Source: Candidatus Omnitrophota bacterium (GTDB lineage: Bacteria > Omnitrophota > Gorgyraeia > 2-02-FULL-51-18). From it: 17,288 nt of DNA. Position 1 is the first letter of the stretch, and each line of letters starts with the position of its first letter. Under the pieces are notes generated by a model. It was not told the origin of the DNA. It saw only the letters and a program-made list of their open reading frames with translations, and made no database searches. Positions 1 to 5,531 of the stretch are shown here, in pieces. The translations under genes were made by a program, and so were the position numbers. The stretch spans positions 1 through 17,288 of the forward strand of contig JAHFFM010000017.1 in NCBI GenBank assembly GCA_023247935.1. The letters are read 5' to 3'.

Positions 1-51
1 GAAAAAGAAAAAGCCACCGATAGAATGTTGCTCACATTTCTATCAGTGGCT
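1..51 (-). terminator. Rho-independent terminator of the left-edge minus-strand block
   Basis: A 14-bp stem is formed by 12-25 and 38-51 with a 12-nt loop. On the minus strand the single non-Watson-Crick position is a U-G wobble. The stem is followed directly by a U-rich tract, TTTTTCTTTTTC, which is the complement of 1-12. On the plus strand the same position would be a C-A mismatch and no U tract follows, so the polarity is clear. It lies about 80 bp past the stop codon at 134 and probably ends the transcript of the HEPN-like gene, the small ORF and the membrane protein gene. Confidence 0.8.
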
Positions 52-133
52 AAAAATCAGCCTTGGATTGCTTCAGTATCTCGCTATGTAAATACTACTC
101 TCAAATCCTCACGCGGTCAAAGATTTCTCATTT

Positions 134-1012
134 CTAAACAACATTTTGTGGCACGGATGACTTTTTCACTAAGGATATATCGTCTACTCGAATTTGACAT
201 CTGTGATTAGAAACTACTCTAAAGACTGCTTTCGTCCAGTTCCCAGTAACCAATGTTTTATGAATAGGTGTCCAATCTTTAAATTCGCTTTTAAATCCGC
301 CCAAGCTATCAGCAAGCGTCGAAGATAGCTTCTCCGAAAAAAAATCTCCTCCCAAAGAAATCCATACAGAATCGGGATTATCCGCTCGCCCCCAGACCCA
401 GTAAGTTAGTTCGTATTCTGTGTTCTCTTGTAGCCCATCAACCGTTTGAAAAATTTTATAGTATTCATTCGGTTTGGTTTCTCTCTCGTTATTAATAAAA
501 AAGCATCTCGTCATATTTCTGCCATAACGATCGATAAATAACGGTACCTGTGGGGAGCCGGACACCACTTGTAGCGTATTTGAAGTAGCAACGGAATCGG
601 GCGATACAAAATTGCTCGCGATACTAATATCTCCCACCCAGCCATTAAAATCTAAAGGATCGTCGAAACTCCCATTCCGAATTAAAAGCCGTTCTTCCTG
701 TGACTCTCTTATGCTTTCCGTTGGAGATGACAGGTGTTTTTCCTTCCCCGCCTCAACAATTTTGATAATATGTGGGTTTATCAAATAAAGAACGGTGCCA
801 GAAGAAGCCATGATCATTATCATCAGCCACCATCTAGTCTTTCCTTTAAAAACAGCATATGCAATTATTCCCCAAACAGCGCCAACTAAAAGCGAAACAG
901 CGGATGATGTCTGGAATAAACCTATTAATGTAAGACTGACTCCAAATAAGGGACCCGTGACCTCCGGTATCAGGAAAGCTGTGCGAAATTTTACCCACAG
1001 TAGTTTCAACAT
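134..1012 (-). CDS. Membrane-anchored protein with C-terminal galactose-binding/CBM-like beta-sandwich
   Basis: A 292-residue protein I cannot name. Residues about 15-32, 36-56 and 62-78 are hydrophobic enough to be three membrane segments, followed by a charged linker (about 85-108). The rest resembles a CBM4/9-type or galactose-binding-like jelly roll: it opens with 'RNGSFDDPL...NGW' near 112-125 and closes with 'IRVDDISLVK' near 274-283, the usual first and last strands of such folds. The inferred role is an envelope protein holding a sugar- or ligand-binding domain outside the membrane; no catalytic residues are visible. The ATG at 1012 overlaps the end of the 25-codon ORF upstream, and no strong Shine-Dalgarno site precedes it. 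Presumably it is cotranscribed with the HEPN-like gene and ends at the terminator at 1-51. The fold assignment is moderate; the function is unknown. Confidence 0.6.
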   Translation of the reverse strand: MLKLLWVKFRTAFLIPEVTGPLFGVSLTLIGLFQTSSAVSLLVGAVWGIIAYAVFKGKTRWWLMIMIMASSGTVLYLINPHIIKIVEAGKEKHLSSPTESIRESQEERLLIRNGSFDDPLDFNGWVGDISIASNFVSPDSVATSNTLQVVSGSPQVPLFIDRYGRNMTRCFFINNERETKPNEYYKIFQTVDGLQENTEYELTYWVWGRADNPDSVWISLGGDFFSEKLSSTLADSLGGFKSEFKDWTPIHKTLVTGNWTKAVFRVVSNHRCQIRVDDISLVKKSSVPQNVV

Positions 1013-1083
1013 AGATCGCCCATCTCTAAATTAGAGAAATCAGCTTTATCGAGTGCTGCTTTTGTAAAAGTCTGTGCCACCAT
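1006..1083 (-). CDS. Possible 25-codon ORF with a pentapeptide-repeat-like sequence
   Basis: An ATG at 1083-1081 follows immediately after the TAA of the upstream gene (1086-1084). The frame runs 25 codons to a TGA at 1008-1006 that overlaps the ATG of the next gene by 7 nt. It therefore exactly fills the only gap in this three-gene run. The peptide contains 'AALDKADFSNLEMGDL', which scans as pentapeptide-like units (A-x-L/F-x-x). It may be a true small coupled ORF, a decayed remnant of a pentapeptide-repeat gene, or chance. No clear ribosome binding site is seen before it, so translation would rely on coupling to the upstream stop. Confidence 0.25.
   Translation of the reverse strand: MVAQTFTKAALDKADFSNLEMGDLC
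1023..1037. repeat. 15-bp perfect palindrome upstream of the membrane protein gene
   Basis: TCTCTAA-A-TTAGAGA has 7-bp arms around one central base, 11 bp before the ATG at 1012. It could be an operator or a small RNA hairpin near the ribosome entry site. It also falls inside the candidate 25-codon ORF. AT-rich short palindromes arise by chance, so this is a weak call. Confidence 0.3.
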
Positions 1084-2049
1084 TTAGGTTTTAATTCCGT
1101 CCCCGCTGGCGTTTTTTGAGTAAACAGCAGTGGCGGTTCCGAGAGGTACACCTTGACCGCTCGCTCGGTGTGAAGGCTCTATTACTGCGGATAGTGAAGG
1201 CTCGCCGTATTTTTTCACATAAGAAGCTTGCTCGTCTCTCTTAAAAGATTCAAAAGCTGCCTCTGCGGCTGATTTAATACCATCGCTTGCAAAGAAATTG
1301 TCAAGGCACTCGATCATTTTTGGATAAATAAAATTCAAGAAATTAACAAGGCTCGCTAAATCATCTCGCATCGTATTAATTACAAGAACATGAGTCCCCT
1401 GTCGATTTTGCGTTTGAGACCAGGTCTCACCTTTTACGAAAGGTGCTTTAATCCAATACTCTTTGCTTTCTTTATCGTATTCGATTGCACGGCGAGAGTA
1501 ATGTTCGATATGATTTCTAACCTTGAGAATTTCTATCACTTTGTCATATGCATCAATCTGCTTCGATTTTGCGCCAAAAGTTACGATTAGATTTTCTTGA
1601 ACCGTCCTACGAAGTTTTAAGTGAAGCTCGTCGGGATCTTCCTTAACCGACACAATAGCCCAGCACCTTTCAAATTGAGTCATTACAACGCCGTAGTGGA
1701 AATAAAAATGCTCCAAGTTTTCAAGAAAGGCTGCGTGAACATGCCCGCTTCTTTCCTTTTTCTGAATTTCTTCCGCATCTTTAATACGTGATGATCCGCT
1801 AAACACGTGGTTGAAAAGCGTATAATGTGCGGAACAAAATTTCTCATAATTAAGTAAAAACGACTCTTTCTTTTCCGGCGTCAATTTCTCAAGGCCTGTA
1901 AACGGGTAATGTACGGCTTTACCTTCGTGATTACCAATATACTTAGCCCACAATTCGGCATACCCGGGAAGAAATCCACACACTGTAGCACCGTGATCAA
2001 TTTCTACTATGTCGCCGGTTGAAACCAGCCAGTTAATTGCTTCGTTCAT
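1084..2049 (-). CDS. Uncharacterised cytosolic protein with a HEPN-like RNxxxH motif
   Basis: A 321-residue protein with no signal peptide or membrane segment. The first 100 residues form a mixed small domain I do not recognise. From about residue 105 it is mostly helical: an aromatic-rich helix (about 112-134, 'FYFHYGVVMTQFERCW') is followed by another helix ending in 'VRNHIEH', with R178 and H183. R-N-x(3)-H fits the Rx4-6H signature of HEPN domains, which are helical bundles found in toxins, CRISPR/abortive-infection RNases and some non-catalytic nucleotide-binding proteins. The arrangement vaguely resembles Cthe_2314-type HEPN proteins. The last 60 residues look disordered. The ATG at 2049 is chosen because a perfect AAGGAGG lies 7 nt upstream; a GTG at 2052 is the alternative. 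Whether it is an RNase or merely a structural HEPN is not decided by the sequence. Confidence 0.6.
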   Translation of the reverse strand: MNEAINWLVSTGDIVEIDHGATVCGFLPGYAELWAKYIGNHEGKAVHYPFTGLEKLTPEKKESFLLNYEKFCSAHYTLFNHVFSGSSRIKDAEEIQKKERSGHVHAAFLENLEHFYFHYGVVMTQFERCWAIVSVKEDPDELHLKLRRTVQENLIVTFGAKSKQIDAYDKVIEILKVRNHIEHYSRRAIEYDKESKEYWIKAPFVKGETWSQTQNRQGTHVLVINTMRDDLASLVNFLNFIYPKMIECLDNFFASDGIKSAAEAAFESFKRDEQASYVKKYGEPSLSAVIEPSHRASGQGVPLGTATAVYSKNASGDGIKT

Positions 2050-2056
2050 CACAAAA

Positions 2057-2063
2057 CCTCCTT
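2057..2063 (-). promoter_or_regulatory. Perfect Shine-Dalgarno site (AAGGAGG)
   Basis: The complement of 2057-2063 reads AAGGAGG, with a 7-nt spacer to the ATG at 2049. This settles the start of the HEPN-like gene and shows that this organism uses SD-led initiation for some genes. Confidence 0.75.
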
Positions 2064-2116
2064 GAAAGAAATATCAGCCAGAGCATTGGCTGGGAAAGGG
2101 TTTAGGGCGTTTCAAA

Positions 2117-2137
2117 TGGTATCCCAGTGGTATCCCA
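2117..2137. repeat. Two direct copies of TGGTATCCCA with an 11-bp period
   Basis: TGGTATCCCA occurs at 2117-2126 and again at 2128-2137, separated by one base. The near-helical period suggests two half-sites for a DNA-binding protein on one face, such as a regulator of the downstream gene or an old recombinase arm site. No integrase or attachment partner is visible in the window. Confidence 0.45.
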
Positions 2138-2193
2138 AAGCCATTTTTGGCCTTTCAAACTGTAGTCTTCCCTTTGCAAACACAAGACTTACG

Positions 2194-2970
2194 TTAACGT
2201 ACACCCCAGATCTTATGCATCTGGGGAATAATCCGTACGTCGCTGAGGAATTTTTTGGCTAATTCGAAATAATGGGTTTCGATTAAGGAGAGCGCTTTGA
2301 CGCTGATACCGATGGCTTCGCTTTGGGGCTGCAGGATAAAAGGGATTCGCGGCTGGATATTTTTGACAAGCTCTACGCTTCGTTCGATATCGGAGGCTGT
2401 GGTTTCGGGTGTGACTACAACTTTGACAAAAACTTCTTGTCGCACCGCGCATTTTAAAAAGGCTTCATGCGCTTTCCAAAAGTCTCGGTCCAGCGTCGAG
2501 CTAGCGGGTTTTAAATCCATGGCCACGATGTCCACATAGCGAATCACCCGCTCAAGCTCTTTAGGCAAGGTGCCATTGGTTTCCAAATAAGTTTTTAGGC
2601 CCGCCTGTTTCAGCTGCGGCAATAAATTTTCAAGAAAAGAGGTGTAAAAAAGCGGTTCTCCGCCCGTCAAAGAAACCGAATGTGGTTCGCCTTCTTTTTC
2701 AGAAAGCTGCTTGATTTGCGAAAAAACTTCTTCCAAGGAAAGCGTCTGAAAACGACCTTCCTTCATCTTTTCCAGCTCATCGCAATAATGGCAATGCATG
2801 TTGCATCGCCCAAATCGCACAAATGTCTGCTTCACCCCCAAATAAGGGCCTTCGCCCTGGATGGAGGAAAAAATCTCACTGATTTCCGTGTGAGTTCGGA
2901 GTTGGGAGTTTGGAGTTGGGAGTGAATGAACTATTGGGTCTATTGTATTGTCGTTAAAATTTTCTTTCAT
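2194..2970 (-). CDS. queE: 7-carboxy-7-deazaguanine synthase, radical SAM enzyme
   Basis: QueE makes 7-carboxy-7-deazaguanine from 6-carboxytetrahydropterin in the queuosine/7-deazapurine pathway, in the cytosol. Counting from the ATG at 2970 (258 residues), the family signature 'EIFSSIQGEGPYLG' is followed by 'RCNMHCHYCD', whose C56-x3-C60-x2-C63 binds the [4Fe-4S]-SAM cluster. 'TGGEP' (102-106) is the SAM-binding GGE motif, 'YLETNGT' follows, and the C-terminus ends in the typical 'IPQMHKIWG'. Normal QueE starts only a few residues before the EIF motif. Here about 25 extra residues precede it, partly encoded by a heptamer repeat array. An in-frame ATG at 3000 lies inside the second array and is the alternative start. 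It follows the QueD-like gene in the same operon. Confidence 0.9.
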   Translation of the reverse strand: MKENFNDNTIDPIVHSLPTPNSQLRTHTEISEIFSSIQGEGPYLGVKQTFVRFGRCNMHCHYCDELEKMKEGRFQTLSLEEVFSQIKQLSEKEGEPHSVSLTGGEPLFYTSFLENLLPQLKQAGLKTYLETNGTLPKELERVIRYVDIVAMDLKPASSTLDRDFWKAHEAFLKCAVRQEVFVKVVVTPETTASDIERSVELVKNIQPRIPFILQPQSEAIGISVKALSLIETHYFELAKKFLSDVRIIPQMHKIWGVR

Positions 2971-3012
2971 TTTCTCTTTATCTCCGAACTCCCAACTCAT
3001 AGCTCCGAACTA
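2892..3012. repeat. Inverted pair of GAGTTNG heptamer arrays around the queE start
   Basis: Array A (2892-2919) is four consecutive heptamers of GAGTTNG (third-base variants C, G, T, G) on the plus strand, with a partial fifth unit. Array B (2985-3012) is four heptamers of the complementary form CNAACTC, one of them diverged. The arrays are inverted across a 65-bp AT-rich spacer that holds the queE ATG at 2970. Transcripts could fold into a long stem. Array A is translated in queE as 'LPTPNSQLRT'. I see no further copy in the window. It looks like a dispersed short repeat that landed between the QueD-like gene and queE. Confidence 0.7.
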
Positions 3013-3014
3013 AT

Positions 3015-3392
3015 CTATTCGGGTAAATAGCTTGCCTGAGCATCCGGCGTCTCCCAAACAGTGACTTTGGTGATGGTTGCCTCGGTGGCCGGGAGCTGGG
3101 ATTTTAACCTGTCGTGGATGATTTTGGCAATATTTTCGGTGGAGGTGTTTAAAAAGGGCGTTTTGAAATCACGGTGGTCATTAAAAGACTTTTCATCAAA
3201 TTCAACTAGAGTCTTTTTGAGCGCAGGCTTCAGCCATTCAAAATCCACGACCACGCCCATGGAATCCAATTTCTTGGAACGCATGGTCACAGCTACTTTA
3301 AAGCGATGCCCATGCTTGGGCTCAAACGTGCCGTCGTAAAGCTTTAAATAATGAACGGCGGAAAATTCTTCTTCAACAATAATTTCAAACAT
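3015..3392 (-). CDS. queD: QueD/PTPS-family enzyme with a PTPS-III-type ExxHGH active site
   Basis: A 125-residue T-fold protein of the 6-pyruvoyl/6-carboxytetrahydropterin synthase family. H14, H27 and H29 form the zinc site. D72-H73 and E114 ('VWETPDAQASY') match the usual catalytic relay and pterin anchor. Instead of the CxxxHGH of true QueD it has F23-E24-P-K-H27-G-H29, that is ExxHGH, and there is no cysteine anywhere in the protein. That pattern defines PTPS-III, reported in bacteria and Plasmodium to make 6-hydroxymethyl-dihydropterin in place of FolB. Its position before queE argues for deazaguanine synthesis instead, so the substrate is open; queD is used here only as the family symbol. 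The ATG at 3392 overlaps the murI stop by 8 nt, fits the family length and is preferred over an upstream start inside murI. Confidence 0.85.
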   Translation of the reverse strand: MFEIIVEEEFSAVHYLKLYDGTFEPKHGHRFKVAVTMRSKKLDSMGVVVDFEWLKPALKKTLVEFDEKSFNDHRDFKTPFLNTSTENIAKIIHDRLKSQLPATEATITKVTVWETPDAQASYLPE

Positions 3393-4287
3393 GGCCTTCC
3401 AAAACTTTTTCGGCGATCGGCTCGCCCTGTTCATCCGTATGAAAACGCCGGTCAAAGTCAGGCTGGCGATAATGCTCCGCAACTTTGGCCACAGATGGAA
3501 TGGGATGCCCCAAAAAACGCTCGCCCAAAATACGAAACTGCTCCGGCTCATCCGACACATAAAATTTCATGTCTGAACTCGACGCGCCGCTTTGAGTTAT
3601 CTTGAGTTTTATCATCAGCCGGCTGGCTTCGCGCGCGGTTTCCTCCGCGGAATTCACCAGACAAACTTTCGAGCCAACCGTTTTTTGAATGATTTTTGTT
3701 AAAAGCGGGTAATGCGTGCAGCCTAAAATAAGCGTGTCCACTTTAAAGGTTTTAAATGATTCCAAATACGCCTCCGCCACTTTGGAAATTACCTCTCCCT
3801 CCAGCCAACCCTCTTCCACAAACGGCACAAAAAGCGGGCAAGCGCTGGAATAAACTTTGACGGCCGGGTCAATCCGCCGCAGGCAAGTTTCATAAGAATT
3901 AGAGCCAATGGTGGATTTGGTGCCGATCACGCCGATTCGCCCATTTTTGGTTTGAGTCAAAGCGGCCTTGGCGCCGGGCTCAATCACGCCCACAACGGGC
4001 ATGGGAAATTTTTTCTGAAGCACGTCCAGACTGAGCGAAGACGCCGTATTGCAGGCCACAATTACCATTTTTACGTTGAAACTTTGCAAAAAATTCACGT
4101 TATCCAAAGAAAATTTCGTAATTGTCTCTTTGGATTTTGTGCCGTAGGGCACGCGCGCCGTATCTCCAAAATAAACAAGGTCTTCGCGCGGCAATTCTTT
4201 TCGAATTTCTTTTAAGACGGTTAAGCCGCCTATTCCGGAATCAAAAATGCCGATAGGATTGAAAACGCCGTTCTTTTTAAGACTCAT
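3385..4287 (-). CDS. murI: Glutamate racemase
   Basis: MurI interconverts L- and D-glutamate without a cofactor and supplies D-Glu for the peptidoglycan stem peptide. In this 300-residue protein, 'GIFDSGIGGLTV' carries D16 and S17, 'VACNTASS' carries the first catalytic cysteine C79, and 'LGCTHYPLL' the second, C190, with H192. 'YFGDTARVPYG' is also typical. It is about 30 residues longer than usual owing to a charged C-terminal tail (about 272-300) beyond the racemase fold. Its ATG overlaps the stop of the upstream amidase gene in an ATGA junction, and its stop overlaps the start of the QueD-like gene, so all three are probably translationally coupled in one mRNA. Confidence 0.95.
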   Translation of the reverse strand: MSLKKNGVFNPIGIFDSGIGGLTVLKEIRKELPREDLVYFGDTARVPYGTKSKETITKFSLDNVNFLQSFNVKMVIVACNTASSLSLDVLQKKFPMPVVGVIEPGAKAALTQTKNGRIGVIGTKSTIGSNSYETCLRRIDPAVKVYSSACPLFVPFVEEGWLEGEVISKVAEAYLESFKTFKVDTLILGCTHYPLLTKIIQKTVGSKVCLVNSAEETAREASRLMIKLKITQSGASSSDMKFYVSDEPEQFRILGERFLGHPIPSVAKVAEHYRQPDFDRRFHTDEQGEPIAEKVLEGHV

Positions 4288-5363
4288 GAAGTGAAACCGT
4301 TTGTCCTTTCAAATTCTTTTTTGTACTCCAGGAAACCTTCCACAATCAACCGCGCCAACTCTGACTTATGGCGGGCATTCCTGAGTTTTAACTCATCTTC
4401 ACGATTGGTCAAATAACCCAATTCCACCAAAATAGAAGGACACTCCGTCCATTTTAACACGTAAAAATTAGCTCCCCGGATTCTTTTTTCGCCCACATCC
4501 AACGAATGCGAAACCGCAGCCGCCACATCCTCAGCGGCTTTCATGGATTCTTTGCGATTCTGGCTTTCACGTAAATCCCATAAAATCGTTTTCAGGTTTT
4601 TATCCGTATTCGCGGCGAAAGTGGATTCATAATGAACCACTGAGTTCTCCGCGCGCTGGGCCGCAAGCGCGATATCATCCGTGGCTTCGGATAAATGATA
4701 AACCTCAAACCCATTCAAAGCGCGTGAGGTGGAAGCATTCGCGTGAATGCTGATAAAAAAATCCGCGCCGGAAGTATTCGCAATATCCGCTCGTCCCGCC
4801 AGTGGAATAAAAACATCGCTGTTGCGCGTCATCACCACTTCAATCCCGCGAGCCGCCAGCTCTTCTTTTACTTTTCGCGCGATTTCAAGCACCAGCCTTT
4901 TTTCTTTTAAACCATGAGAACTTTCAGCACCCGGGTCTTTACCTCCATGCCCCGCGTCCACAATCACTTTTCGAATGCGAAAAATAGGCTTGAATTCTTC
5001 AATGACAGTTGCAGGAGGTGCCGAAGAAATTCCGGCAGCTGTTAAATAGTCTTGAGCGAATTGCGGTACCATAAACACACCGTCCGCATATTTTGCTTTT
5101 TCCGGCATGCGGATTAATTTATTTTCATATAAAACGTATTCACTGCCCGAATGAAAACGCAATTCACCCACCGAGGATTGGATGAGAGCATTTTTTGCCA
5201 CAGGATCCCAATAATACGTAAACCCTCGCGACAAACAAAAATTTTTTAAATCTAAAAATCCAGCTTCTTTTGAAATTGCGGGACTCGAAAAAATAAAGCT
5301 GAGCATTAAAACAAGAAAAATATTTAGGGATCGGTTAAATGCCCACCCTATATTTATTCTCAT
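4284..5363 (-). CDS. Exported N-acetylmuramoyl-L-alanine amidase (Amidase_3)
   Basis: A zinc hydrolase that cuts the MurNAc-L-Ala bond of peptidoglycan in the periplasm, used in cell separation or wall turnover. The 359-residue protein begins with a signal peptide (about 1-31, hydrophobic core 14-26). Residues about 36-110 resemble a copper-amine-oxidase N-terminal-like domain ('YADGVFMVPQFAQDYL'), a common add-on in such amidases. The Amidase_3 domain starts at 'KVIVDAGHGGKDPGA'. Zinc ligands are H139, E154 and H207 ('ISIHANA'), and the catalytic glutamate is E314 ('SILVELGYLTN'). It heads the operon with murI, giving two cell-wall genes together. No clear Shine-Dalgarno site precedes the ATG and no strong promoter was found in the AT-rich upstream gap. 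Confidence 0.93.
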   Translation of the reverse strand: MRINIGWAFNRSLNIFLVLMLSFIFSSPAISKEAGFLDLKNFCLSRGFTYYWDPVAKNALIQSSVGELRFHSGSEYVLYENKLIRMPEKAKYADGVFMVPQFAQDYLTAAGISSAPPATVIEEFKPIFRIRKVIVDAGHGGKDPGAESSHGLKEKRLVLEIARKVKEELAARGIEVVMTRNSDVFIPLAGRADIANTSGADFFISIHANASTSRALNGFEVYHLSEATDDIALAAQRAENSVVHYESTFAANTDKNLKTILWDLRESQNRKESMKAAEDVAAAVSHSLDVGEKRIRGANFYVLKWTECPSILVELGYLTNREDELKLRNARHKSELARLIVEGFLEYKKEFERTNGFTS

Positions 5364-5531
5364 ATTTACTTTTTGGATGTAAACATTTTTAAAGATATAA
5401 CCACCTTGGAAAACTACCTTAAAATATTCTCACAATGTACTTTTATAAAAAAGTCATCAAGCAACGACAATAGGAGTAAGTATAGAAGTCTAAGAAAAAA
5501 CCGTCAATTACAGAATATTGATCGCGAAACG
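5364..5531. other. AT-rich gap between the giant gene and the amidase gene
   Basis: 168 bp without an ORF. It holds a modest hairpin plus U6 that may end the giant-gene transcript (5447-5468), and it must hold any promoter of the amidase operon. A TATATC at the right polarity, about 30-35 nt upstream of the amidase ATG, is the best -10 candidate, but its -35 match is poor. I report no firm promoter. Confidence 0.4.
5447..5468 (-). terminator. Weak candidate terminator after the giant gene
   Basis: On the minus strand, GTCGT and ATGAC pair with one G-U wobble around a 6-nt loop, followed directly by TTTTTT. The stem is only 5 bp and low in GC, so it is a candidate rather than a firm call. It lies about 65 bp past the giant-gene stop at 5532. 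Confidence 0.35.

Larger units (their letters stand above)
2050..2193. other. Intergenic gap between queE and the HEPN-like gene
   Basis: About 140 bp with no convincing gene. It holds the AAGGAGG Shine-Dalgarno site (2057-2063), two direct 10-mers at 2117-2137, and a weak bulged hairpin (2137-2155, GCCA/TGGC core) without a real U tract. I find no good sigma-70 promoter and no clear terminator for the queE operon. Confidence 0.5.

Noticed and set aside
2050..2061. The string GGAGGTTTTGTG before both the HEPN-like gene and grxD (15280-15291)
   Set aside because: It is explained by a Shine-Dalgarno core plus a T-rich spacer; a 12-mer match is not significant here.
2204..2226. Perfect 8-bp hairpin CCCCAGAT/ATCTGGGG near the end of queE, as a terminator
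   Set aside because: It lies inside queE and encodes part of its conserved C-terminal PQMHKIWG segment, and no U tract follows on either strand.
2062..2262. Plus-strand 66-codon ORF between the HEPN-like gene and queE
   Set aside because: It is antisense to the queE end and the gap, has no Shine-Dalgarno site and resembles no family.
2933..2955. The 12-mer AATAGACCCAAT shared between the queE 5' region and the helicase promoter (12987-12998)
   Set aside because: In 17 kb on both strands several 12-mer matches are expected by chance; the queE copy is plain coding sequence with ATA where the helicase has ATG.
3015..3560. Longer QueD-like ORF starting inside murI
   Set aside because: The extra 56 residues are the shadow of the murI end; the family start MFEIIVEEEF at 3392 fits length and overlap geometry.
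5490..5516. CTGT/ACGG hairpin plus TTTTTT on the minus strand as the giant-gene terminator
   Set aside because: The stem has only 4 bp including a wobble; the hairpin at 5447-5468 is slightly better and is the one listed.
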